DNA of 64,000 nucleotides from Zygnema cylindricum. Taxonomy: Eukaryota > Streptophyta > Zygnematophyceae > Zygnematales > Zygnemataceae. Under the pieces are notes generated by a model that saw nothing but the letters and a program-made list of their open reading frames with translations, searched no databases and was not told the DNA's origin. Numbering within the stretch: position 1 is the first letter of the stretch; each line of letters begins with the position of its first letter. Positions 1 through 10,221 of this stretch are shown piece after piece. Location: assembly GCA_037447655.1 (NCBI GenBank), contig JBBHKE010003158.1, forward strand, positions 124,001-188,000, read 5' to 3'. A program made the translations under genes and the position numbers.

Positions 1-1
1 T

Positions 2-1409
2 AAATTGAAGCTCAATCCAGATAACACTATCGAGCGATACAAAGCCAGGTTAGTGGCAAAGGGGTCCTCACAGAAGGAGGGAATCGATTATGACGAGACT
101 TTTGCTCTAATTGTTAGATTCCCTTGCGTCCGGATTCTACTTAGTCTCGCGGAAGCAGAAGACATGGAAGTGCACCAGATGGAAATAAAAACTGCTTTCT
201 TACACGGAGAATTAGAAGAAGAGATCTTCATGCGACAACCGCAAGGATTTGTGGAGAAAGGAGAAGAATGCAAGGTGTGCAGATTGATAAAGTCCCTTTA
301 TGGACTAAAGCAAGCTCCACGCCAAATGAACAAAAACCAGGACGAGTTTTTGACAAGTTTGGGATACATCCAAATCAGTTCCGATCATTCCATCTACTTA
401 TTTGAGGATGAGGAAGGTATAATTTTCATTACCATATATGTTGATGATTTGCTAGTATTGAGTAAATCAATGATGAAAATTAATAGATTGAAAAAGCATC
501 TAAAAAGCAGATTTGAAATGAAAGATTTGGGGGAGGTAGAATACATTTTGGGAAATCAAATGGAGAGGGATAGAGAAAAGAAAACAATTAGACTAACTCA
601 AAAGGGAGCAATTGGGAATATGCTTGAAAAAATTCAAATGGAAAAAGCAAATAGTTGTACGAATCCAATGGACTTGAAGAAAGGAAATGAGGGGAGCTCA
701 GAGGAGGGAGTCTTGATCTTCGATAATGAGCTAGGACTTGAGAAAAGCAAGTTCATGCAAACTATCCCGTAGAGACAGGTTGTCGATAGTTTGATCTACT
801 TTATGAATTGTAATTGTCTTGATATAGCTGTAGCTGTGGGAGTATTAAGTAGAAGTCTGAATGATCGTAGGAAGAAAGATTAGGAAGCGGCCAAAAGGGT
901 CATGCGGTATTTGGTAGGAATGTGAGATTTGTGGTTGCATCTGGGTGGGGAAAATACTGACACCACTACTTGGAGTGATGCCAGTTATGGGGATGCTCCG
1001 ATGAGTAGGTGTACTTCTGGGTATGTGTTCTATGTTGGGAATGGGGCTTGCTGTTGGAGCAGTAAGCAACAAAAGGTGATTGCTCAGTCCACCATGGAGA
1101 CTGAGTATATGGCCTCTTGTTTGGTAGTGAAAGAATTAATGTGGGTGAGATCTTTGCTTCAAAAATTGGGATATATGAAAAATGGAGTACAAAAGATATT
1201 TTGTGATAATCAAGCTGCGATTGCAATTACAGTAAACCCTAAGCATCATTTTAAAGCAAAACACATGGATATTCGTTTGAGCTTTGTTAGGGAAAATATT
1301 GAGAATAAAATCATTAGTTTGGAATATAGACCAGATGGTGAGTATGGTAGCAAATTTGGTGACTAAACCGGTTCCTTCTCCCAAATTGATTTTTTGTAGA
1401 GAGAAGTGA
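2..1409 (+). pseudogene. Copia pol remnant: reverse transcriptase and RNase H of element E
   Basis: One frame runs from the window edge to about 1342. It encodes RT fingers (KARLVAKG), the palm motif TAFLHGELEEEI, the catalytic YVDDLL near 436-453, the connection domain, and RNase H with DASYGD, the STMETEYMA block and CDNQAAIA. Three stops break it: TAG 770-772 in the IPYRQ-type motif, TAG 881-883, and TGA 923-925. A one-base insertion near 1342 shifts the frame; the normal copia C-terminus (TKPVPSPKL, then a TGA at 1407-1409) is readable in the next frame. The catalytic YVDD is intact. Function in life was cDNA synthesis and RNA template removal in the particle. It is clearly a pseudogene. 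Confidence 0.9.
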
Positions 1410-1432
1410 GGACTGAAGCAAAAGATAGACTA

Positions 1433-1446
1433 GAAAATAAAGGGAG
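1433..1446 (+). promoter_or_regulatory. Polypurine tract of element E
   Basis: GAAAATAAAGGGAG lies immediately before the LTR start TGTTAAAA. A near-identical tract, GAAAATAAGGGGAG, precedes the 3' LTR of element N at 19941-19954. This is the expected priming site for plus-strand DNA synthesis. Confidence 0.8.
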
Positions 1447-1617
1447 TGTTAAAAAAAGAGGTATTTTGTAGTCTTTCTTGTGACCTTATTGCAACCCACA
1501 TACTTGTCGTAGTCACCGAGGACTGGCGGGCAGCCATGCAGCTATGGTTACCTCTAGCAGCAAAAGAGAGAAGCAGATCACTAGTATAGTTTTCTACAAA
1601 ACATAGACTGCCAGTTG

Positions 1618-1690
1618 TGGGACTTGATCCAAAGACCTCCGGATGACCGCCGTACGGACTAGCCGTCCGCCTTATCCATTAGGTCTTAAG
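1618..1690 (-). other. tRNA-like A-box/B-box module, antisense in LTR E
   Basis: On the minus strand a D-arm-like TAATGGATAAGGCG (1668-1681) is followed by a perfect 5-bp stem CGGAC/GTCCG and a B-box-like GGATCAAGTCC (1620-1630). The spacing and 72-base length resemble a tRNA, and the D-arm resembles tRNA-Arg. The T stem and acceptor stem do not pair well, so it is not called as a functional tRNA. Confidence 0.5.
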
Positions 1691-1964
1691 TAGGTATATA
1701 CGTATATGACGCGATATATATTTAAAGAGGTACGACGCCGGATATTCCATTTAACAGTTATTGAGACGATTTATGCATGGAAACATACCGGTCCGCATGA
1801 AATCTGACCGCAAGAAATATACGAATTGACATTTAATTTCGACGGACGAAATCAAATGTCCGCGTCTGATCTAACGGCTCACATTGGAGCCGGAATGCCG
1901 GAATAGCAGTTTTGCGGTTTGTGGACCAGATGTCGGCGGATAACACGTGGCAACATATAGTTGG

Positions 1965-3137
1965 TGAAATTCTATAGGCTCCATTGCCACACAGAATTCG
2001 CAGATCAAAAGAAGCTAATCTAGAAAGTGTCGACTCCAAGTTTATATAAACCCAAATGATTGACACCTTGACAATCAGAACCCTATTACAACTTCACCCT
2101 TGTGAAATATGACTTTGTGTGTGCTCAGTTCCATCACAAAATGCAAAGTTAGAATATGAGTTTTGGATAACATTCACCACTTTTTCTTTCCCTTCCAAAT
2201 GCAGCCACCCTGGCAGGCAAACACTCTGACCGACTATACCCTTGTGTAGCTTGGACTCCCGTGAGTCCGCAAAAATAAGAATCACTGAATTTGGTCAACT
2301 GAGTTGATAGATATGGTTGGCCAAAGTTTGCCATTTATACAAGGTGCTCTGTGGGAGAGGCAGCTACCTACCAGAAATATTCTATGTCCTAAAACCCCTC
2401 TCTAAGCTCCCTAGTACTAAGGTGCGAGCCAATAACAAGACTCTAAAGTACATAAAGGTACAGGTGGTGGTGTACATTTTGTACGGCCATCGTATGACAT
2501 GGCCAAAATGTCGACACATGCCACATCCAGATTTGTTCGTATTATCCCCGGATAAACTGCAAGCCAATGTAATATTACCACGTGTCATTTAACGTGGCGG
2601 TGACCTCAAACCGCCAAAAACCCACTCCGCGATCTCGACATCTATCGCGGCCGCCAGATCTAAACTGGCATTCAATTATAGCCCTTGAAAATTGGTGCGC
2701 GGTATTTAATTCGTTATCGAAACAAATGCGCGGTATCCGTTTCGTCTCCGTAACGTAGTCTTTACTAAATGAGATTGTATCTATGCACTAATATCAATTT
2801 CCCGTTAAACGAATTACTCCACGTGTTATTATATATATTTATCTAACCCTTATGTAACACTAATACTAGACTTACCGACTAAAGTTACCGACTGCGGGTG
2901 ATCTGACAGACGGTAGGTACCAGGATCAAAAATTTGGTACGTCAACACCCTTTTAGTAAATCTACCATTTATCTACACCTGTCTTTCTGGAGAGCTTAGG
3001 CAGCCATGGCTCTAGCTCCCTTTCCAACCTTTAGTGACTACAAAAAGTGTGGGGGCACGGAGAAAGGAGTCAGAGGCGGACTGCCTTTGCTCTTTTTCTA
3101 TCCTAATAAAGACCTAGAAATTACTCAAATATCAAAA
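1965..3137 (-). mobile_element. Solo LTR of the N-like family inside LTR E
   Basis: Read on the minus strand this is a complete, aged LTR. The start (3137 leftwards) matches the N LTR start with its TTTCTAGGTCT and CCATGGCT blocks, and the end at 1965 matches the N LTR end (TATAGAATTTCA). It is flanked by perfect GTTGG direct repeats (1960-1964, 3138-3142) and has no internal region, as expected after LTR-LTR recombination. Length is 1,173 bp against 1,236 bp for the N LTRs at 16728 and 19955. The first two bases are mutated (TT instead of TG). Confidence 0.85.
2204..2332 (-). other. Conserved hairpin string in the solo N-like LTR
   Basis: Counterpart of 17595-17722. H1 is GGCCA/TTGCC (2319-2332, one mismatch). 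H2 is TCAAC/GTTGA with loop TGA (2295-2307), a stem unlike the other LTRs yet fully paired. H3 is GGACTC/GAGTCC (2253-2268). H4 follows with one mismatch, and H5 is GCCA/TGGC (2204-2214). Change of sequence with retention of pairing supports a structural role. Confidence 0.6.
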
Positions 3138-3371
3138 GTTGGATAGCGGATATTACACGAGGACCAACTACGGCTCCGAAATTGACACGCGTCAGCGGAC
3201 TGGCCATGCCGTACTATGGCCGTACAAGAAGTACAGCGGTACTTGTACCTTTTTGTATTTTACTGTCATGTGATTGGTCGAGTACCTTAGTAATAGGTTT
3301 AGAGGGGAAGCTTAGGACTTATAATATTTTTGGATTTTCAGCCTCTCGCCCAAAGTGCACTAGTATTTACA

Positions 3372-3502
3372 GACCAACTTTGGTCAGCCATAACTTGATG
3401 CTCGGGTGTGCAAATTCAGTGATTCATTTTGCTGCGGACTCACGGGAGTCCAAGATACATAAGGGTGTAGTCGGTCATAGTTTTTGCGTTCCAGGGTGGC
3501 AC
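3372..3502 (+). other. Conserved hairpin string in LTR E
   Basis: H1 is GACCA-ACTT-TGGTC (3372-3385), with stem sequence changed from GGTCA/TGACC of LTR N but pairing kept. H2 at 3399-3412 is TGCTC/GTGCA with one mismatch. H3 is GGACTC/GAGTCC (3436-3451). H4 follows at about 3455-3470, and H5 is GTTCCA/TGGCAC at 3488-3502 with one mismatch. Confidence 0.6.
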
Positions 3503-3602
3503 TTATTCATTTCCAAAGTGAAAAGTGCAAGTATTATCCTAGAGGCTACATATAAATTGAACATTTGTGTACCAATGGAGGTCACAAAGTTTCAATTAAA
3601 AA

Positions 3603-3671
3603 AAATAATTCGTGTTATCCCTAACTGTTTGTGTAATTTTGGTAACATTTCTTGTTATTGCTAACAGTTTG
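3603..3671 (+). repeat. 40-bp satellite, short piece
   Basis: Just under two monomers of the window's main satellite lie between LTR E and LTR A1. The last five bases, GTTTG (3667-3671), recur immediately after the last A2 LTR at 13639-13643. This fits a target duplication at the AACA-GTTTG position of the monomer. Confidence 0.85.
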
Positions 3672-4330
3672 TATTGAAAAGTAAGCTTTAGTAAGTCTTA
3701 GGATTAAGAGTCTAGGACTTATAATATTTTTCGACCACCAACTATTAAATATTATGTATGTTTAGTGTGGATTTTTTAGTATCTATGAATGTAGACGTGA
3801 ACTTATCTCCCGGATTTTTTGTGTGTAGATATTGTTACTTGACAATTTTGGTCCAAGTACTTATATTTTTGTCAGTAGATATTTAGGTGAGCCCTATACA
3901 TACGTTTTAGATGTTTTCTAGATATTTTAGATGTTTTCTAGATCTTTTGAGTATTAAGTTCAATTAGGATTGATCAATTCAACACAGAATGTACATTCTA
4001 CACAAGAGTTAAGGAAATGAGAGCATTGAGTGCAGTTTAAGGTGTTTTATGCTTTATTGTCTTTGATTTGCATGTTGTACATGTTTGTTTGGTGAAAGAC
4101 CTCTTTCGTTTGGAGTAACATATCTTACACTATAGATCTAGTCTTCTAGGCATTTCTCTTTGGGTTTGCTTCCGCTAACATGTCTGATAATGGCTCAGCT
4201 CCTGTTGCAAGTGCTCCTATTAGCCCTAGTGCTCCACCTGCTCCTCCAGGGACGCATATCCCGGCTCGTGCAAGTGTGACTCCTAGTAGGAGTGGATCAC
4301 AGCGGAGTGTAAATGCCCATGACCTCAAGA
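3672..4330 (+). repeat. 5' LTR of A1 (659 bp)
   Basis: It starts TATTGAAAAG, as all A LTRs do in different surroundings (3672, 7130, 9516, 13023, 14926, 28292 minus), so the usual TG start is TA here. Compared with A2 it lacks about 44 bp near 3782. Around 3905-3955 it contains a short tandem repeat of AGATGTTTTCTAGAT-type units. The gag start codon (4180) lies inside the LTR. Confidence 0.85.
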
Positions 4331-5138
4331 GGTTATGGGCCCACCGCCCAAATTGCCTATTTTTGACGGAACTGATTACTTATACTGGGAAGATATGCTG
4401 AGCTCATATATCGAAGAGAGGGACTTGTCACCCATTGTGGAAGGAACAGCGAATGTGATTACGCTGGATTGGAGAAAGAAGAATCTCCACTGCCTCAACG
4501 TCTTGAAGCAGTCTATGACAAAAGATTTGGTAATGTCGTATCTTGAGATGAAAAAAGCATTTTAAGTTTGGTTTAGAGTACGTGCTATGTATGTTCAGCT
4601 AGATGTAACCATCTAGACAAACATAGCCACTCAAATTTTTGAATTTACGTATTCTAGAGGTAGTATGTCAGATCATTGTCATGCTATGAAAAGGATGTTT
4701 CTTCATAGTACTATTTCGGGTGGGGACTTTTCACCACCTCACCAGGCTATGTTGTTGATGAAAACTTTGCCCGATGAATATAAGGGATCCATGGATAGGC
4801 TAAGGGCTATTCTATAGCGTCAATGGAACATAACATTAGCAATTCAACTTATATTGAGTGAAAAAACTATCTAGATGTCACAAAGAGTTAGTAGTAATTC
4901 TGTTCAGGCACTAGCTAACCAGTTTTCGGACTCTAACATTGGCAGGGGCAGTTGCAGAGGTAGTGGTCCTAGAAAATCACCTTTGACATGCTATTACTGT
5001 GATGAAAAAGGTTATGTGTTCAGAATATGTAATGCATACAGGAGAGCAAAAGCCACAAGAAATTTTTGCCCTAGATGGGACGAAAGTCGGGTTCTTCTCA
5101 AACAAGTGGTCGCCCAACTGCTCTCTCAACAAACTTAA
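4180..5138 (+). pseudogene. gag pseudogene of A1
   Basis: The ATG at 4180 is inside the LTR. The first 50 codons are Ser/Ala/Pro rich (MSDNGSAPVASAPISPSAPP). A one-base loss at the LTR end (about 4325) shifts the frame; the true gag continues at 4335 with MGPPPKLPIFDG, YLYWEDMLSSY and WRKKNLHCLNVLK, typical of the copia gag (UBN2-like) domain. Stops occur at 4563, near 4614, near 4816 and before 4875. The zinc knuckle at about 4992-5033 is CYYCDEKGYVFRIC: the metal-binding His is Tyr, whereas A3 has the intact His. Nucleocapsid function is therefore lost. Confidence 0.85.
4331..4343 (+). promoter_or_regulatory. Primer binding site of A1 (half-tRNA-iMet type)
   Basis: GGTTATGGGCCCA follows the LTR end directly. 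It is complementary to the anticodon arm of eukaryotic initiator tRNA-Met, the site used by Drosophila copia. In the intact reading frame it also codes for V-M-G-P of gag. Confidence 0.75.
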
Positions 5139-5757
5139 GGAGGAGGACGTGAGCAGCTTTCTCGACAACAGTGAAAAGAAATACTTCGCGATGGCACAAA
5201 CAACGGAAGGCGTGGACGAAGACGAATGGATTATAGACTCCGGCGCATCAACCCACATGTGCCGCAATCGCCATCTATATGAGAGTATTCATTCTATTTC
5301 ACCCATCAAAATTTATTTTAGTGATGATACGTTTGTTAAGTCGAAATCAAAGAAGAGGGTGTCACTTATGTTGAATGTAGATGGAAAACTTGTGAAAAGG
5401 GTCTTGGAAGATGTGTTGCATGTCCCAACTTTTAAAAGAAACATTTTCTCTACGTCAGTGGTAGAAAAAAAAGGTTTTAAAACTATATATGAGAATGGAA
5501 AGAAAACAGTAAGTAAGAATGGGAAAATAGCTGCAGAGGGATTTGTTAGAGGAAACAATTTGTATCGGTTGAGTCTTGCAAATGATAAGGAGAATGATGT
5601 TATGTACTTAAGTGTAATCAGTGATTTTGATTTATGGCATAAACGTTTAGGACGTGAATTATGATAGATTAGAAAAGATGGTAAATCAAAAAATGGTGGA
5701 AGGTGTAAAAATTTATCAAAAACTAGCATCAAATGTATGTGATGGTTGTGCAATGGG
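5085..5757 (+). pseudogene. Protease and pre-integrase remnant of A1
   Basis: After a one-base deletion near 5095 the frame moves by one and stays open to 5664. It carries the aspartic protease motif WIIDSGASTHMC (5227-5262) with an intact DSG, then the long GAG-pre-integrase domain ending in WHKRLG. A two-base deletion near 5653 (GGACGTG against GGACATGTG in A3) shifts the frame again. The zinc-binding CDGCAMG is read at 5740-5757, where the large deletion junction follows. Confidence 0.82.
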
Positions 5758-7107
5758 ATATAATCTAAAAAAGGGGATAGATTATGAAGAAACTTTTTCA
5801 CCTGCTGTAAGGTTTCCATCTGTCCGCATCTTTACTTACATTAGCTGCCATTGAGGATTTTGACATCCACCAAATGGATGTCAAAACTACCTTCTTGCAT
5901 GGTGATTTAGATGAGGTCATTTATATAAAACAGCCTAAGGTTTATGAGGAAACAGGAAAAAAATATATTGTGTGCAGACTTATAAAATCTTTGTATGGCC
6001 TAAAACAGGCCAATAGGCAATAAAATTGAAAGTTAGATGAGTTCTTGACACGATCAGAATTTACTAAAACTTACTCATATCATTTAGTATATGTGATATG
6101 TGGTGATAATCGTGATGACGTGATATTCATTGCTGTGTATGTTGATGATTTGCTGCTAATTAGTAGGAACAAAGAAGGAATTGCTACAGTAAAACATGCT
6201 CTTAATTCACAATTTGAAATAAAAGATTTGGGTCAGGCAAAATATATCCTTGGAACATAAGTTGAAAGAGATAGAGAGTAGAAAATAATTAGGCTAACTC
6301 AAAAAGAAGCGATAGGAAACATGTTGAAATTTTTTGGCTTAGCTAATCCCAAAGGTTGTGCAACTCCTATGGAATATAAGCAAAAAATTGAAGGAATGGA
6401 GCATATGTTTGGAGTCATAATAGATAAGGAACTTAGTCCATAAGAGCAAAAAATTATATCAATTGTACCTTACAAACAAGCAGTAGGAAGTCTGATTTAC
6501 TTCATGAATTGCACTAGGCGCGATATAGCAGCAGTTGTTGGTGTATTGAGTAGAAGTTTGCAAAATCCACGAAAGAGAGACTGGGAGGCGGCAAAAAAGG
6601 TGTTAAAGTTTCTAGCTGGTACTAGAAATCTTTGGCTTACTTTGGGAGGGGACAAGGTTAGCATAAATACTTGAAGTGATGCTAGCTATAGTGATGTGCC
6701 TAGTAGGAAGCCTACGACTGGGTTTGCCATTCAAATTGGAAATGGAACTTGTAGTTGGAGTAGTAAACTTCAAAAATTCACTACACAATCGACTATGGAA
6801 GCGAAATACATGGTTGCGAGCGCAGCCTTAAAAGAGCTGCTTTGGATTAAGGCATTTCTTCAAGAAATGGGGTTTACGCAACATGGAACACAAATAATAT
6901 GGTGCGGCAATCAGATACAAACCCAAGTCACCATTTTACGAGGAAGCATATGGATATTCGGCTACATTTGTTACGAGAGAAAGTATTTGCAAAAGTTGTC
7001 AAACTTTGCTATTTGTGTGATGAGAAAATGTTGCGGACATGTTGACAAAAGCCTTTCCATCTCAAAAGTTGGAGTACTGCAGAAAAGCATGTGGTCTAAG
7101 TGAGTAA
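5758..7107 (+). pseudogene. RT-RNase H remnant of A1
   Basis: It starts at the deletion junction with KGIDYEETFSPAVRFPSVR. It continues with the HQMDVKT-FLHGDLDEV palm region, YVDDLLLISRN (about 6136-6168), the connection segment and RNase H (WSSKLQKFTTQSTMEAKYM). In-frame stops include TAA in the NRQ-N motif (about 6021), TAG in the RDRE-K motif, TAA after LSP and TGA before SDASYSD. A deletion at about 6913 removes the Ala-Ala-Ile part of the DNQAAI motif and shifts the frame; the GLSE C-terminus and its TAA (7105-7107) are readable in another frame. A2 repeats these lesions. Confidence 0.85.
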
Positions 7108-7129
7108 GTCTTCTAAAGCTTAAGGGGAG

Positions 7130-7630
7130 TATTGAAAAGTAAGCTATAGTAAGCGTTAGGAATAAGAGTTTAGGACTTAGAATAATTTTGGACCACCAAC
7201 TATTCTATATTAGATATATTTAGTGTGGATTTTTTAGTATCCACTTGAAGAGTTATCTTTAAGTAGATTAGTGTGTACGGCCGCCTATGGATGTAGACGC
7301 GAAACTTATCTCTCGGATTTTTTAGGTTCTAGATATTGTTACTTGGCAATTTTGGTCCAAGTACTTAGATTTTTGTTAGTAGATATTTAGGTGAACCCTG
7401 TACATACGATTTATATGTTTTCTAGATCTTTTAGATGTTTTCTATATATTTTCAGTATTTAGTTCAATTAAGATCTATCAATTCAATACACAAGAGTTAA
7501 GGAAATGAGTGCATTGAGTGTAGTTTAAGGTGTTTTATGCTCTATTGTCTATGATTTTCTTGTTGTACATGTTTGTTTGGTTGAAAGACCTCTTTCATTT
7601 AGAGTAACATATCTTACATTAAAGATCTAT
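7130..7630 (+). repeat. 3' LTR of A1, truncated
   Basis: It follows the PPT AAGGGGAG (7122-7129) and starts TATTGAAAAG. It is identical or nearly so to 13023-13417 up to 7524. It breaks off after TTAAAGATCTA near 7630, before the gag start region, and passes into 40-bp satellite. Confidence 0.83.
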
Positions 7631-8514
7631 TCTATTTAGCGTTAACATTTGGTGTAAGTTAGATATTAAATGCATTAATGCTAACAGTGTGCGTAAGTTA
7701 GGTAAAAATTCTTGTTAGCGCAAACAGTTTGTGTAATTTAGATGATTATTCCTGTTATCGCTAACTATTTGTGTAATTTAGGTAACAATTCTTGTTATCG
7801 CTAGAAGTTTGTTTAAATTAGATAACAATTCCTGTTAGCCCTAACAATTTGTGTAAGTTAGGTAACATTTCCTATTATCGGTAACAGTTTGTGTAATTTC
7901 GGTAACAGTTCTTGTTATCGCTAACAGTTTGTGTAATTTAGGTAACAATTCTTGTTATCGCTAACAGTTTGTGTAATTTAGGTAACAATTCTTGTTATCG
8001 CTAACAGTTTGTGTAAATTCGGTAACAATTCTTGTTATCGCTAACAGTTTGTGTAAATTCGGTAACAATTCTTGTTATCGCTAACAGTTTGTGTAATTTA
8101 GGTAACAATTCTTGTTATCGCTAACAGTTTGTGTAAATTCGGTAAATTCTTGTTATCGCTAACAGTTTGTGTAAGTTACGTACCCATTTTTGTTAGCGCT
8201 AACAGTTTGTGTGATTTATGTATCAATTTATGTTATCGCTAACTGTTTCTGTAACTTAGGTAACAATTCTTGTTATCGCTAACAGTGTTTTAAGTTAGGT
8301 AACCATTCTTGTTAGCGCTAAAGTTTGTGTAAGCTAGATAACAATTCCTTTAATTGCTAACAATTTGCGAAAGTTAGGTAACAGTTCCTCTTAGCGCAAA
8401 GAGTTTGCGTAAGTTGGATAACAATTCCAATTATCGCTAACTGTTTCTGTAATTTAGGTAACAATTTTTGCTATCGCTAATTGTTTGTGTAATTTAGGTA
8501 AAAATTCTTGTTAT
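7631..8514 (+). repeat. 40-bp satellite island S1
   Basis: About 22 monomers. Those between about 7900 and 8160 are almost identical, alternating AATTTAGG and AAATTCGG variants, while the flanks are diverged. This suggests a recent local amplification. Confidence 0.9.
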
Positions 8515-9515
8515 TGTTGAAGGTCATGGGCATACTGACTCGGTTGTGATCCACTTCCACTTGGAGTCACACTTGCACTAGCTAGAATATTCGTCCCTGC
8601 TTAAGCACGTGGAGCACTAGGGCTAATGGGAGCATTTGCCGTAGGAGCAGAGCCATTATCCGACATGTTAGCAGAAGCAAACCCAAAGACAATTGCCTAG
8701 TAGACTAGAGTTATAGTGTAAGATATGTAACTTCAAATGAAAGAGGTCTTTCAACCATACACACATGTACTAGAAGCAAAATAAGGACAATAGAACAGAA
8801 AACACCTTAAACTACAATCAGTGCTCTCATTTCCTTAACTCTTGTGTAGAATATACATTCTGTTTAAATACTTAAAAGATCTCCGAAATATCTAAAACGT
8901 ATGTACAAGGTTTACTAGACAATCTACTAACAAAAATCTAAGAGTTTGGACCAGAATTGTCCACTAACAATATCTATACCCTAAAAATCTAGGTGATTCT
9001 TATCACGTCTACATTCATTGGCGGCCGTACATAACAATTAACTTAAAGATAACTATTCGTGTAGATACTACAAAAAAAATCCACACTAAATTTGGTCAAT
9101 ATTGAACAGTTGGTATTCCAAAAATATTACAAGTCCTAGACTCAAATTTTTAAGACTTACTAAAGCTTACTTTTCAATTCTCCCCTTAAGTTTTAGAAGA
9201 CTTACTCACATAGACCACATGCTTTTCTGTAGTACTCCAATTTAGGAGCGGGAAGGGCTTTTGTCAACATGTGCGCAACCATTTTCTCATCAGGCAAATA
9301 ACAAAGTTTGACCACTTTTGGAAATACTTTTTGCATACCAAATGTAGCCGAATGTCCATATGATTACTCTTAAAATGGTGACCTGGGTTTGTAGCCACAA
9401 AAATGGCTGCTTGATTGTCGCACAACATTATTTGTGTCCTGTGTTGAGTAAAACCCAATTCTTGAAGAAATGCCTTGATCCAAAGCAGCTCTTTTAAGGC
9501 TGCACTCACAGCCAT
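8515..9515 (-). mobile_element. Family A fragment, minus strand: LTR plus RNase H end
   Basis: Read on the minus strand: RNase H C-terminus (9515-9202), PPT (9187-9180), and a whole 665-bp 3' LTR (9179-8515) that ends TTCAACA at the satellite. It is truncated at 9515, exactly where the plus-strand LTR of A2 begins. From 8537 it is duplicated without visible change at 13947 (offset 5,410). Confidence 0.85.
9202..9515 (-). pseudogene. RNase H C-terminal fragment, family A
   Basis: About 100 residues: ALKELLWIKAFLQELGFT, CDNQAAIFVATNPGHHF and HMDIRLHLV, the end of copia RNase H. A frameshift occurs near the pre-C-terminal VICLMRKW segment; the end GLCE and its stop (9202-9204) are in another frame. 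No catalytic first half is present. The upstream part was lost when the A2 LTR became its neighbour. Confidence 0.8.
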
Positions 9516-10221
9516 TATTGAAAAGTAAGCTTTAATAAGCCTTAAGAATTTGAGTCCAGTACTTAGAATATTTTTGGACCACTAATTGTTCAATATTAAC
9601 TATAATTAGTGAGGATTTTTAGTATCAACTTGAATAGTTATCTTTGAGTTCAATAGTGTGTACGGCCGCCTATGAATATAGACGTGAAACATATTTCCTG
9701 GATTTTTAGGGTCTAGATAATGTTACTAGATATTTTTTGGTCAAAGTACTTAGATTTTTGTTAGGTGATATTTAGGTGAACCCTGTACATACGTTTTAGA
9801 TGTTTACTAGATATTTTGGATGTTTTCTAGATCTTTTGAGTATTTATTTCAACTAGGATTGATCAATTCAATAAAGAATGTACATTCTACACAAGAGTTA
9901 AAGAAATGAGAGCACTGAGTGTAGTTTAAGGTGTTTTATGTTCTATTGTCTTTGATTTGATTGTTGTACATGTTTGTTTGGTTGAAAGACCTCTTTCATT
10001 TGGAGTAACATATCTTACACTATAGATATAGACTTCTAGGCATTTCTCTTTGGGTTTGCTTCCGCTAACATGTCTGATAATGGCTCAGCTCCTGTTGGAA
10101 GTGCTCCTATTAGCCCTAGTGCTCAACCTGCTCCTCCAAGTACGAATATCCTGATTTGTTCAAGTGTGATTCCTAGTGGGAGTGGATCACAGCGGAGTCT
10201 AAATGCCCATGACCTTCAACC
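9516..10221 (+). repeat. 5' LTR of A2 (706 bp)
   Basis: It starts TATTGAAAAG directly after the minus-strand RNase H fragment, without satellite between. The first 396 bp (to about 9911) are repeated exactly at 14926-15321. It ends TTCAACC where other copies have TTCAACA. The primer site GGTTATGGGCCCA is at 10222-10234. Confidence 0.84.

Larger units (their letters stand above)
1..3602 (+). mobile_element. Copia-type element E, 3' part, cut by window edge
   Basis: The window opens inside the reverse transcriptase of a Ty1/copia element. RT, RNase H, a polypurine tract (1433-1446) and the start of the 3' LTR (1447) follow in order. The LTR is split by a solo LTR at 1965-3137, resumes at 3143 and fades into 40-bp satellite near 3602. 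It is truncated: the last 200 or so bases found in the related N LTR are missing. The order RT-RNase H-PPT-LTR with a YVDD motif fixes the superfamily as copia (Pseudoviridae-like). The element is dead because of in-frame stops. Confidence 0.88.
1447..3602 (+). repeat. 3' LTR of element E, split by a solo LTR
   Basis: The LTR occupies 1447-1964 and 3143 to about 3602. The two halves join through GTTGG (1960-1964 and 3138-3142), the target duplication of the inserted LTR. It shares with the N, B and D LTRs a GTCAC(T/C)GA block, a CACGTG box (1944-1949), an antisense tRNA-like module (1618-1690), repeated GTAC motifs (3215-3250) and a hairpin string (3372-3502). The end is eroded into satellite, so the terminal CA is not visible. 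Confidence 0.8.
3672..7630 (+). mobile_element. Family A copia element A1, internally deleted
   Basis: 5' LTR 3672-4330, primer site 4331-4343, gag, protease, pre-integrase, then RT-RNase H, PPT (7122-7129) and a truncated 3' LTR (7130 to about 7630). A deletion joins the pre-integrase CDGCAMG directly to the RT at 5755-5758, so the whole integrase core and the RT N-terminus are absent. About 1.3 kb is missing compared with A3. Many stops and frameshifts follow. A2 carries the same junction. The 3' LTR breaks off into satellite. Confidence 0.88.

Noticed and set aside
3182-3664. 160-codon plus-strand ORF
   Set aside because: It runs through the 3' half of LTR E and the satellite; no homology to a protein, and the region is explained by LTR features.
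5313-5819. 168-codon minus-strand ORF opposite A1 pre-integrase
   Set aside because: Shadow of the real plus-strand pol remnant, which has recognisable motifs.
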